DNA from: Nematostella vectensis
Lineage: Eukaryota > Cnidaria > Anthozoa > Actiniaria > Edwardsiidae
DNA: 64,000 bases
Direction of reading: 5' to 3'
NCBI RefSeq assembly: GCF_932526225.1
Contig: NC_064045.1
Coordinates: forward strand, 12,208,442 to 12,272,441
Part shown: positions 15,441-53,619 of the stretch, in pieces
Layout of the letters: each line of letters opens with the position of its first letter
Numbering within the stretch: the first letter of the stretch is position 1
Notes under the pieces: generated by a model
Database searches by the model: none
The model's input: the letters and a program-made list of their open reading frames with translations, nothing else
What the model was told of the DNA's origin: nothing
Made by a program: the position numbers and the translations under genes

Positions 15441-16673
15441 CATGATTGCTCTCAAATTCGAGTTCATAACCTCCATCAACGCGTCGGCTACTACAAACAT
15501 GTAGCAGGTGATGTTTCCCGTTCCTCCAACTTTTCGTTTCATTTCTAGTTTTACTCCGTCCCGCGTGTTGTTCAAGACCAGACCTCCTCCGTGAATGCTG
15601 TTATCTGGATGTGCCCTCAAGTCGACCCACAGAGCAAACTTGTTATTAGCGTAAAAATCCTTTTGCTTGACGCCCTCTCTACCGAAACGTTTCTTTACCG
15701 ACTCCCAGAGGTCCGGCGGTGTCATCCCCTTGGAGTAGAGACGGTTTGGCATGCCATCCACATTAATGTTGATCGATGTGATACTTGGATTGACAAACTT
15801 TTCGGAATCCCTTGCTCCTCCTGTGTAGCTCTCTGTGAACAGACACAATATCCCTGTCATTGACCTCCTCGGCAGATTAATGTGCTCGTTTATGACACCA
15901 TCATTAGGTTTGGAAATGGTGAACGTTTTGTGGAGAATGACGTTCTCGTAAAAGAATCCTCTACCAACCTGATAAGCCGACAACGCCTCACGAGCCAAGT
16001 ATTCACTTGAGATGCAAGCATATTCCAACTCGAGGTTTGTGATTGTGTACGTTGGAGTCTTGACCGTGTCAGCATAAACAACGACGTCGGAAACTGGGGC
16101 TAGAGTAATTTCAAAGATTAGCGGATGAGGTAACGCCTTTGGATAAAAGACCCCATGCTCGCCGAGAATAAGATGGTCGAGTGGAATGCAGTACTTGGTG
16201 TTGTGAACTGCTGCAAGAGCTACTTCCTTAGCATCTGATGTCGCTTTGTCACCTGCATTTGTCCTGAGCTTCCTCATGTTTTCAGAGGAGATACCTTGTT
16301 TTATTCTATCCTCACGATCTTCAGCTTGTAAGTATAAGTCGTGATAGGTTTGGAAGAGATCGTATCTTTGAGTATCCTGTAGTGTTTCTCCACCGAAAAG
16401 AATCTTGAGCCTTGACACTAGGTTCCGGCCAACGTTGTTGACGAGAGTATTATTCGCGTGTCCTGTGACGTTTAAGTCAAATAGTAAGGATACACTACCT
16501 GGAACAATCACTACATTTTCAGCAAGTTTTGGAATATTTATATAGAGGGTTTCTCCAGGACTTGCCGATGAGGGATTGAATGTAATCCGATTCAGCGACG
16601 ATTCCGCTTTCAGGCCGAAGGGTTCCCGTGGGATCCTGTTTGGGTTAATTTTTTCTGATATCGCTTGTGCCAT
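15435..16673 (-). CDS. Major capsid protein (double jelly roll)
   Basis: A 412-residue beta-rich protein with the features of Polinton major capsid proteins: FNPSSASPGETLYINIPKL and VPGSVSLLFDLNV at the start of the first jelly roll, GRNLVSRLKILFGGETLQDT, RYDLFQTYHDLYL, then FEITLAPVSDVV and LELEYACISSEYL, and a second barrel with NINVDGMPNRLYSKGM and RFGREG. Length and order fit the family, whose trimers form the hexagonal capsid lattice. The frame is open from start to stop, so the element could in principle make particles. The gene is divergent from integrase and shares a short intergenic region with it. Confidence 0.9.
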   Translation of the reverse strand: MAQAISEKINPNRIPREPFGLKAESSLNRITFNPSSASPGETLYINIPKLAENVVIVPGSVSLLFDLNVTGHANNTLVNNVGRNLVSRLKILFGGETLQDTQRYDLFQTYHDLYLQAEDREDRIKQGISSENMRKLRTNAGDKATSDAKEVALAAVHNTKYCIPLDHLILGEHGVFYPKALPHPLIFEITLAPVSDVVVYADTVKTPTYTITNLELEYACISSEYLAREALSAYQVGRGFFYENVILHKTFTISKPNDGVINEHINLPRRSMTGILCLFTESYTGGARDSEKFVNPSITSININVDGMPNRLYSKGMTPPDLWESVKKRFGREGVKQKDFYANNKFALWVDLRAHPDNSIHGGGLVLNNTRDGVKLEMKRKVGGTGNITCYMFVVADALMEVMNSNLRAIMY

Positions 16674-16694
16674 CTTTTATTTTAAGAAAAGAGA

Positions 16695-16709
16695 GATAAT
16701 CTTTAAATG
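16695..16709. promoter_or_regulatory. Shared motif between the divergent capsid and integrase genes
   Basis: GATAATCTTTAAATG. On the minus strand it reads CATTTAAAGATTATC, the capsid promoter motif. On the plus strand its last three bases are the integrase ATG. TTTAAA is self-complementary, so one core could serve both directions. Confidence 0.55.
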
Positions 16710-17699
16710 AGTAACGAAAGCAGGTTATCAAAAATATACTATTCCACCGATGGATACTGGAAAGGGTATTCAGCTATTTATAAGTTAGCTAGTGTCGCTA
16801 AAGTCAGTGAAGCCGAGGCTAAGAGGTGGCTTGAAAAACAGGCGTTGTGGCAGATCTATCTCCCAGCTCCAAAGTATGTCCCCAGACCGCATTGGACTGT
16901 GAATAAACCTAATCAGATTCACCAAGCCGATCTGTTGTTTATGCCCCACGATAACGTAGGCAGAAAAACCTACCGTTACGCGTTGGTCGTGATTGATATT
17001 GCCTCGAGATATAAAGATGCAGAAGCACTGACTACCAAGGATTCGAGTGGAATTGCTAAAGGGTTTGAAAAGATATACTCCAGAAAACTTAAATGGCCTC
17101 ATACGGTGATTGTCGATCCGGGGACAGAATTTAGGGGAGAGGTAACGAAGATTATGAAAAAGAAGGGGGTTACCATCCAGCGAAGCGAAGCTGGGAACCA
17201 TCGCGCACAGGCTTTTGTCGAACGCGCCAATAGAACACTGGCGGAGAGGTTGTTTTCTCATCAGTATGCTCAAGAAATGATTAGCGATGATCGGTCCAGA
17301 GTTTGGGTGAAACGATTGCCAGATGTTTTGAAGACTCTGAATAGTCAACCCATAAGAATTACTGGCAAAGAGCCTGTAAAATCTATTGGTTTGAAAGAGG
17401 TTGATATTGATCCTCCAACGTATAAGCGGCCTGTTGGACTTGACGAAGTTAGACTACCACCAGGGGTTAGAGTTAGATATCTATTAGCTCCTGGAGAAGA
17501 GGAAGGAGGTGAACGCAGACGAGCCACAGACCCTATTTGGAGTTTAAAAGTGTTTGATCTATCACGCAGTGTTGTTTCAGTTGGACAGCCTGTGTTGTAC
17601 TACCTCTCCGAAGGCGCTCCAAGGAGGTCGTTCGTTAGGGAAGAACTTCAAGTCGTCCCTGAAGATACTGAGCCACCACCTAATAGCGTTCTGAAATGA
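16707..17699 (+). CDS. Polinton integrase (RVE superfamily, DDE)
   Basis: A 330-residue protein. The catalytic core has D75 (HQADLLF), D137 (IVDPGTEF) and E172 (AFVERANRTL); 34 residues separate the last two, close to the D35E spacing of retroviral-type integrases. The C-terminal 90 residues, from RLPPGVRVRYLL to REELQVV, form a small basic beta-rich domain where many Polintons have a chromodomain; I see no clear aromatic cage. Integrase inserts the element into host DNA and makes the target duplication. ATG 16707 abuts the TTTAAA motif, implying a very short or absent leader. The 3' end overlaps the polymerase 3' end by 52 nt on the opposite strand. Confidence 0.92.
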   Translation: MSNESRLSKIYYSTDGYWKGYSAIYKLASVAKVSEAEAKRWLEKQALWQIYLPAPKYVPRPHWTVNKPNQIHQADLLFMPHDNVGRKTYRYALVVIDIASRYKDAEALTTKDSSGIAKGFEKIYSRKLKWPHTVIVDPGTEFRGEVTKIMKKKGVTIQRSEAGNHRAQAFVERANRTLAERLFSHQYAQEMISDDRSRVWVKRLPDVLKTLNSQPIRITGKEPVKSIGLKEVDIDPPTYKRPVGLDEVRLPPGVRVRYLLAPGEEEGGERRRATDPIWSLKVFDLSRSVVSVGQPVLYYLSEGAPRRSFVREELQVVPEDTEPPPNSVLK

Positions 17700-20600
17700 C
17701 CGTGAGCGAAGGTGTGAATACCATCATCACAGATGATTCGCTTGTCATCCTCATGAGATAGAGCGACCTTGTTCACCGTTTCAGTGTAAACATCATGCTT
17801 ATGACTTCTGATGACATTCATAAGTCTCATCTGAGGTTTCTTACCAAATAAGCAATCCTTGTAGTCATCGAAACCGATGCTCTTCTTGACGACTGCTCTC
17901 TTAACGCCCTTGCATTTCTTTTCTTCTTTACCTTCATCCATCTTGTACGAGTAAAGTTTGGCCCTCAGTCCTACAAATTCTGTAATTTGCTGGCCCCCAG
18001 CCTCATCTTTAAACATTCCGATGACTTTCTTGTTCACACCCACCTCAATACCAGATGGGTGACCCTTCGGAAAGTTGCTGGTGTCGAACATGGACCTCAC
18101 ATCCCCGCTGATGTCCTCGTAAAAGTCTTTCGTCTCGATCTCATACATCAGGCTGTCAGTATCAGTGAATAAGAGCTTTGCATCCTCACCGTACTTAGGC
18201 TTGACGAAGTTGTAGTGGAAATCGTACATGAGCGTCTTACTCAGGTCCAGAATGGACATGCCCAAGTAGACAGGCTTGTTGAAGATCAGCTTTGTCTTCT
18301 TCATGTGGATGGCGGCTAGATTCTCGCAAAAGATGGTGCGATGTTGATAGTTCGGCTTTGATATGAGCTTCTTGGCCTGCTTCTCGTCCGTCACCAACCG
18401 AATGTCCACCCTGTTCCTAATGTTCTCCATAGTCTTACCAAAGACGGAGTTGTTCATTAACTTGAAAAAATCTTTCTCAAAATCGTTTGTCGCCTTGGCT
18501 CTCAGATCGGTGTTCAAGTCAATGTAGGGCTCCAGCCAAGCAGACTCCTCAAAAGTGACACCCCTGTGAATCTTGGTGACTTTTAGCCCAAAACTCACAT
18601 AAAGTCTCAGAGTCTCATGGTGGATAACGTACTTTGTCTTGTCGTTAAGGTTGGGGACCAATTTGTCCACATTGCCTAGCCCGATAGATTCCGGGGCTAG
18701 TGGGTAATCGTTGTGTAAGTCATGTAGGTGATGAGGGTACTCCAAGTCAACCTCCAGAATGCATGGGCGGTCTCTCCAACCTGACAGCTCTTGGTCACCC
18801 ATCCACCTGAAACCGTGAGTCGGTAAAGGGTTGCTCATCGCCCAGCCATACAAATTGTTAGCATCAAGGTAGGTGATATATTTTGTGGGTAGGTCAGGGT
18901 CATACTCCTTCATGTAAGGGTTATTTGCCTCCCCATGTCTGTTGCTTATCATGGAGACACCCCCACGGATGCCCTTCTCAATCATGAGCAACATGTCATA
19001 GTCCATCAGAAGCTCTAGCCTCACCTTGGTGGTCTTCAACGCTGCATCCCAAGCCAACCCTGGCGCTGTGTAGTACCAAGCGGGGTCCAGACCGTAATTC
19101 TTGAGACAAACGTCCCTAAAGTTCTCGAAAACGTCAGCTAAAAGCAACACATCCGACTCTAGGTACAGATTGTGGTAATCCCTCATGGTCCCCATCCCGA
19201 AGACCTCCCACACTCTCCGCGCGTGCAGGTGATCCTCCTCCGATACATCGGTGTCGTTGAGTTTGGAGTGGAATGCCTCTCTCTGTGGGAGCTGTGTTGC
19301 GTCGAGCTTGCTAAAGCCGTCGAACCAGTCGTAAGGGAAAACACCCTTCCTCAACAACAGCTGGAGCCCCTCCCCCTCATAGTACTTCGCCATGTTTTTG
19401 AAGCATTCCCTTGACATATTACCTACTAGACTGTCGAGACTGGCCGACATAAACCTGAAACTGTCGATAAATCTGATATCACGTTTAACATCAATCTTGT
19501 TGCCCTCCTTGTTCGTGAAACTGTCGACTACAATCTGTTTTGTGAAAGAAATATACTTTTCCTCGTTATTAGGTATACAGTTTATTTTACCTTCCGATGT
19601 ACCAAGGTTCTTGATAAATAGATGGCTGTCGTACCCAGACAGATTGTGAAAGATAACAGGAAAGAACTTTGGAATTTTGTGATCTAAGTTGCATGCGTTG
19701 TGAGCAGCACCTCTGTACTTCCCTGTAAGGTGGCAATGGTCCAAAACCTTGTCTTCCCCTAATCCACCCTCACAGATGTGGCAGTGAGTGGCGTCGTTAT
19801 AGGCGATTTTGTCCTTCGGAGTCATTTTCACCTTCTTAGGGAACCTGAACTTATCGTAAATTTTCTTAATGTCTGACTCCAAAGACTCTACGAAAAGCTG
19901 TGGGATATCTTCGTCTGGAGATTCAGCTGTGTATCGTACAAGCTCGGATGGGGATATATCTCCGTCGAAACACTTGATGAGATAGCAGAAACCAGACGGT
20001 TTGTGCTTCTGGTATTGCTTAGTGAAGCTTTTACTCTCATCTGGGGAGCATGTGTCTATATTCTCTGTGAAGCTCTCAAAGTCGGCATAGACAACAAAGG
20101 GGACACGCATTTTTCTGTTGTAGTTTTTGAATTTAATGTGGGGTAGATTTCCATCCTTATCTATCTTAGGCATCTCTATTCCAACCGCTTCATGATTACC
20201 GCAGCATTCAGAATGTTTTTCTAATGATTGTTTGCACCGAAACGAGTTCAGACATCTACAGCATAAAAAACGAGTATGATGAAACTCATCAATTTGAGTA
20301 GATACTAATCTCATCATATTCTTTATCCAGCAGTAATGATTCGTCTCATCATCCGAGATGAGAAGTAAGTTGATTGCATTATCTGGATCCTTCTCACTGA
20401 TTCTCAATGGATATATTTTGGTTTCGTATCCAAACACATTAACCGTATACTGGTTCTGTTTCTCGAACTTGTCAATCTGTTTTAGTGAGACGGGGAACTC
20501 TATCCCTGACCAGTCGAATTTCTCAGAGTTCTCTATCATTTGTTTACTGAACCTTTGAGGATCTTTCTCCCTAGGATACACAGCAGAGGTTACTGCCCAC

Positions 20601-21556
20601 TTGAAACATTCGTGATCATTCTCGTTCTTAACATTGATGATCGCCTTCTTAGACGCTAGTTTCGGCGGTAGCGGAATATAGGAAGACCCAGAAAGCGGTT
20701 CAAAGGGATCTATGTTGATGTCAAAGTATTCCACTTGGTCAAACTGCCATCCGGAGCCTTGCTTCTGGAACAGCTCAACTAATCCGAGTAAATAATTTGT
20801 CATCGTATCGAACAAATCAGAGAGATCAGTCGACTCTGTCACAATCTCGGGCTTTTCTGTATGAAAATATCCCAGTTCTTCTTCGATCTGAGCTGTAGCC
20901 GGATCCTCTTTTATAAACCCGCAAGTAAAGATAAACTTCACTTTGATAGGCTTTTTTTGTTGACTGATGAGCTCTAAGACTTTCGGTTTGATTCTGGCGA
21001 TGAATGTCTTGGGGTCGTAACCTCTCTGCCCGGCTATTCCGTGGGTTTTAAGATACCCCTTCAACGCCGTCTGTTGTTCCTTGGGTGTGAAGCGATCTTC
21101 CACCTCCTCGTGTAGACGCTTAATCCTCTCCTTCAAACGTTTGACCCGTTTATCTGCAGCCTCTTTGGCGGTCTTTTTGATGGGCTCAGGGACATAAGAT
21201 AGTATCCAATCCGCAAACTTGTCTAACTCGCTCTTGATCGAGTTGGCCGCCCTGTTTGCAAAATGCTTGAGTGATTGGACGCGGGAACTCCGTGGGGGTT
21301 GGGAGGGTTTTAGAATAGGGACATTAATCTCAGGTATCGGGCCGTCGAGAATACTCTCCGACGTGTTGGATGGGGTAATGCGGGGTGGTCGTGGCAGCCC
21401 TTTGACAAGTTTGGGTAAAGGAACCCGTCGGGGTGGTGGTGGTGGTGACGTGCTGGTCAGCGCCCCGACGAGCTCGTCTCTCCGCATCCAGTAATATCTT
21501 GGGATACCCCGCTCCTTGGCGAGGGCTTTCAGATCTTTCACCTTCAGGTTCTCCAT
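17648..21556 (-). CDS. Protein-primed DNA polymerase B with N-terminal SAP domain
   Basis: About 1302 residues from ATG 21556 (1308 from ATG 21574, which lies inside the promoter motif). Approximate positions: SAP-like DNA-binding helices (VKDLKALAKERG, 5-35); linker with GPIPEINVP (about 85); helical region 150-190; a C2H2-like cluster (CCRCLNSF...H..CC..H, near 435); 3'-5' exonuclease motifs YADFES (495), NLSGYDSHLF (642) and YLESDVLLLADVFE (805); an inserted zinc-binding segment with DHCHLTGKYRGAAH (610); polymerase motif A LDANNLYGWAMS (900), motif B NNSVFGKTMEN (1040), motif C FTDTDS (1136). All catalytic Asp residues are present. Such polymerases prime from a terminal protein and replicate linear genomes with inverted termini, fitting the TIRs here. 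Confidence 0.95.
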   Translation of the reverse strand: MENLKVKDLKALAKERGIPRYYWMRRDELVGALTSTSPPPPPRRVPLPKLVKGLPRPPRITPSNTSESILDGPIPEINVPILKPSQPPRSSRVQSLKHFANRAANSIKSELDKFADWILSYVPEPIKKTAKEAADKRVKRLKERIKRLHEEVEDRFTPKEQQTALKGYLKTHGIAGQRGYDPKTFIARIKPKVLELISQQKKPIKVKFIFTCGFIKEDPATAQIEEELGYFHTEKPEIVTESTDLSDLFDTMTNYLLGLVELFQKQGSGWQFDQVEYFDINIDPFEPLSGSSYIPLPPKLASKKAIINVKNENDHECFKWAVTSAVYPREKDPQRFSKQMIENSEKFDWSGIEFPVSLKQIDKFEKQNQYTVNVFGYETKIYPLRISEKDPDNAINLLLISDDETNHYCWIKNMMRLVSTQIDEFHHTRFLCCRCLNSFRCKQSLEKHSECCGNHEAVGIEMPKIDKDGNLPHIKFKNYNRKMRVPFVVYADFESFTENIDTCSPDESKSFTKQYQKHKPSGFCYLIKCFDGDISPSELVRYTAESPDEDIPQLFVESLESDIKKIYDKFRFPKKVKMTPKDKIAYNDATHCHICEGGLGEDKVLDHCHLTGKYRGAAHNACNLDHKIPKFFPVIFHNLSGYDSHLFIKNLGTSEGKINCIPNNEEKYISFTKQIVVDSFTNKEGNKIDVKRDIRFIDSFRFMSASLDSLVGNMSRECFKNMAKYYEGEGLQLLLRKGVFPYDWFDGFSKLDATQLPQREAFHSKLNDTDVSEEDHLHARRVWEVFGMGTMRDYHNLYLESDVLLLADVFENFRDVCLKNYGLDPAWYYTAPGLAWDAALKTTKVRLELLMDYDMLLMIEKGIRGGVSMISNRHGEANNPYMKEYDPDLPTKYITYLDANNLYGWAMSNPLPTHGFRWMGDQELSGWRDRPCILEVDLEYPHHLHDLHNDYPLAPESIGLGNVDKLVPNLNDKTKYVIHHETLRLYVSFGLKVTKIHRGVTFEESAWLEPYIDLNTDLRAKATNDFEKDFFKLMNNSVFGKTMENIRNRVDIRLVTDEKQAKKLISKPNYQHRTIFCENLAAIHMKKTKLIFNKPVYLGMSILDLSKTLMYDFHYNFVKPKYGEDAKLLFTDTDSLMYEIETKDFYEDISGDVRSMFDTSNFPKGHPSGIEVGVNKKVIGMFKDEAGGQQITEFVGLRAKLYSYKMDEGKEEKKCKGVKRAVVKKSIGFDDYKDCLFGKKPQMRLMNVIRSHKHDVYTETVNKVALSHEDDKRIICDDGIHTFAHGHFRTLLGGGSVSSGTT

Positions 21557-21571
21557 TTCTATCAAACCAGC

Positions 21572-21593
21572 CATGTCTTTAAACCACTTTTCA
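21572..21593 (-). promoter_or_regulatory. Promoter motif of DNA polymerase B
   Basis: Minus strand TGAAAAGTGG followed by TTTAAAGACATG, the same 22 bp as before the TFIIB-like gene. The following GTTTGATAGAAATGGAGAAC also precedes the Cys/His-repeat gene. Confidence 0.65.
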
Positions 21594-21617
21594 AAAGCTT
21601 TTTTTAGATGTGAAGCT

Positions 21618-21644
21618 GAGAGGCTAGCCCCCTCGAGCTCCCCC
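21618..21644. repeat. Palindromic element copy at the inner edge of the right TIR
   Basis: GAGAGGCTAGCCCCCTCGAG followed by CTCCCCC. The matching left-end copy is interrupted by the small membrane protein gene. Confidence 0.7.
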
Positions 21645-21977
21645 TAGGTGCGACACGTGACAAAGTGATTGACAGGTGGGCTTGGCTATCACGTGACAAA
21701 GTGATTGACAGGTTCTTGACAAAGTGATTGACAGGTTTTTAAAGTGATTGACAGGTGGGCGTGGCTATCACGTGACAAAGTGATTGACAGGTGGGCGTGG
21801 CTATCACGTGACAAAGTGATTGACAGGTGGGCGTGGTCGTGCAAGAGATCTTTGGCAAACTCGCGCATGCGCAGGTCGCGAGGCTTGGCGGAGGTGTGCG
21901 GAGACTTTTGCGCCACTTTTGGAATGAAATTTGGGGTGATCAAAAAGTTGCGCCAGCTGCGCCAAAACCCTACTACT
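21625..21977 (-). repeat. Polinton right terminal inverted repeat
   Basis: Reverse complement of the left TIR with one extra internal unit of about 38 bp (TGATTGACAGGT plus GGGCGTGGCTATCACG), giving six TGATTGACAG copies. Outside that unit only a few bases differ from the left copy. Confidence 0.93.
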
Positions 21978-21982
21978 AAGAG
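21978..21982. other. Target-site duplication, right copy (AAGAG)
   Basis: Matches 4906-4910 and marks the outer edge of the right TIR. Confidence 0.6.
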
Positions 21983-51413
<29,431 letters not shown>

Positions 51414-51429
51414 CTATCAGCCCGACCTC

Positions 51430-51650
51430 TCCTGCATTAACACACGGCACGTACTGATCACGTGGGCAACACTTGCTGTTCACGTGAGAGACACTTGCTG
51501 TTCACGTGAGAGACACTTGCTGTTCACGTGAGAGACACTTGCTGATCACGTGAGCGACACTTGCTGATCACGTGAGAAACACTTTCTGATCACGTGAGAG
51601 ACACATGCTTATCACGTGAGAGACACTTGCTGATCACGTGACACTGTAAA
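51430..51650 (+). repeat. 24-bp repeats rich in TCACGTGA
   Basis: About eight units of CACTTGCTGATCACGTGAGAGA in the 3' UTR or just downstream of the SEC14L1-like stop codon. Confidence 0.85.
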
Positions 51651-51729
51651 GAGACAAGCGCTGATCATGCGATACGCTGCCCCTGAGCACGTGATCACGT
51701 AATATACTGATCACGTGGCAAATGAGTAG

Positions 51730-52250
51730 AGACGTGCTGCTTACGTGACACACTATCTGGACATGTGTTGATCATGTGACGTACTATACCTAGACATGTG
51801 TTGATCATGTGACGTACTTTACCTGGACATGTTTTAATCATGTGATGTACTATACCTGGACATGTGTTGACCATGTGACGTACTATACCTAGACATGTGT
51901 TGATCATGTGACGTACTATACCTAGACATGTGTTGATCATGTGACGTACTTTACCTGGACATGTTTTAATCATGTGATGTACTATACCTGGACATGTGTT
52001 AATCATGTGCCGTACTATACCTGGACATGTGTTGATTACATGACGCACTCTACTCGGACATGTGTACTATACCTGGACATGTGTTAATCATGTGCCGTAC
52101 TATACCTGGACATGTGTTGATAATGTGCCGTACTATACCTGGACATGTGTTGATTACATGACGCACTCTACTCGGACATGTGTTGATCACGTGACGTTCC
52201 TGGACATGTGTTGATCATGTGACGTACTATACAGGGACATGTGTTGATCA
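51730..52250 (+). repeat. 33-bp repeats downstream of the SEC14L1-like gene
   Basis: About 14 units of GACATGTGTTGATCATGTGA followed by CGTACTATACCTG, with ATCATGTGAC/ATCACGTGAC variants. Confidence 0.88.
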
Positions 52251-52269
52251 CTTTTTTGTGTAGTCCTTG

Positions 52270-52372
52270 AGTCTTTTTTCACGTAACAAGCTATGTTGGT
52301 GCACGTGATGAGCTATGTTAGTCCACGTGATAAGCTATGTTAGTCCACGTGACGAGCTATGTTAGTGCGTTA
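52270..52372 (+). repeat. 25-bp repeats with CACGTGA
   Basis: Four units of GTTAGTCCACGTGATRAGCTAT. Confidence 0.8.
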
Positions 52373-52379
52373 ATCAGGG

Positions 52380-53540
52380 CAGGTGAAGGATCTAGAATGA
52401 CATTTTTATTGTACATATAAAAATGAACAAATCTGTCGCATTATGTGATGCATTACATATTTTAAAAATTTTTGAATTAATAATTCAGCTTAGGTATGGG
52501 AATGGCAGCTTCGTTTTATTGATATTTTCTTTCGAAAAAGAAATGTAAGCACAGAAATGATACAAATTATCCTTCGAATATATTTCATTATAAAGTAAGA
52601 ATGCAGAAATGTTCGCTTTGAACTAGTGTTTGACTATTGCTCGTATTTTCAATTTGTATTTAATTGTCGGGCTGAGACCCAGAATCAAAAACGTTACTTG
52701 AATTAAATGTGACAGGTGCGCTAATTTGTAAAAAAAAAGATGTAAGCAAATAGCGAGCTGTTGTTATTAGCATGGCTATTATCCAGCTCTAATTTGAAAA
52801 TGTTAATGTCAGTTTGGACTGATAATTCAGCAGGTTTCTCATAGAGCTGGAAAAATGTTTTGCAACCCTATTGTATATTACAGTATAAATATAGCTTTAT
52901 TTAAAAGACCCTTGACCCGACTCGTGTGGCGGATCTTTTACTGCCGCAAAATCTAAACGAGATCTGCATTTCGGTAGCGAAATTTACGCACTGTGAAATC
53001 CAGTCCATCCTACAATGAAAACAGTACAATAACAGTAAATAGGCTTCAAGCAAGTCGGTCCAAGGGTCTTCAAGAAAAAAAAAATTGAGATTTTGAATTT
53101 GTAGCGATGGCCGAATTAGTGGCTATTTCTTTTCATATAGCGTCAAAAAAAATCTAGTTTTGGTCCCAGACTCCCTAGGTAACATGGGGACGCGAAGGGA
53201 TTAAGATTAGACAATGAACAATAATTTGTATATTCCAATTGTCTTTCGGACAAAGTTTGGATTTTTATATCCTTCAAAGGAAATTATTCCAAGATGAATA
53301 GGACAAAATTCGAAAATATTTAAAAATAATTCTAGACAATTTTCCAATTCTGGCTTACACGTGTTTTAAAATAATTCAGCATTCATCAATTAAACTGTCG
53401 TTGTTTGCCTAATTTATTCGTAAGGATCTTACATATATTTACCTATGTAAAATGTCTGGAATATAGTATCTTGTTTATACCAAATTTTGTCTATACCAGA
53501 TAATGAAATAAAATAAAGCTTTTTCTATTATTATGTTGGG
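52380..53540 (+). other. AT-rich downstream region, possible 3' UTR end
   Basis: No coding signal seen. Two overlapping AATAAA hexamers at 53507-53517 are candidate poly(A) signals for the SEC14L1-like gene, which would make a 2.1-kb 3' UTR; this is unproven. Confidence 0.35.
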
Positions 53541-53619
53541 TTACCATTTTTGCAAGCTATAAAATGGGCCTTTTTCCAGATGATTGAATTTGAAGCTTTG
53601 GAAAGTCTGATTACCAAGA

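Larger units (their letters stand above)
4911..21977. mobile_element. Complete Polinton/Maverick element
   Basis: The element is bounded by long inverted repeats that start with AG, as Polinton termini do, and by a 5-bp direct repeat of host sequence. It encodes the diagnostic set: protein-primed DNA polymerase B, retroviral-type integrase, A32/FtsK-type packaging ATPase, double jelly-roll major capsid and a putative penton, plus small conserved proteins. Every long gene is open, which with near-identical TIRs argues for recent insertion. Genes on the left (5.2-8.8 kb) run rightward, those from 8.97 to 16.67 kb run leftward, and integrase and polymerase converge at 17.65-17.70 kb. I see no adenovirus-type cysteine protease, which most Polintons carry. 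The TFIIB-like, ankyrin, RING and Cys/His-repeat genes are extra cargo. Confidence 0.95.
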
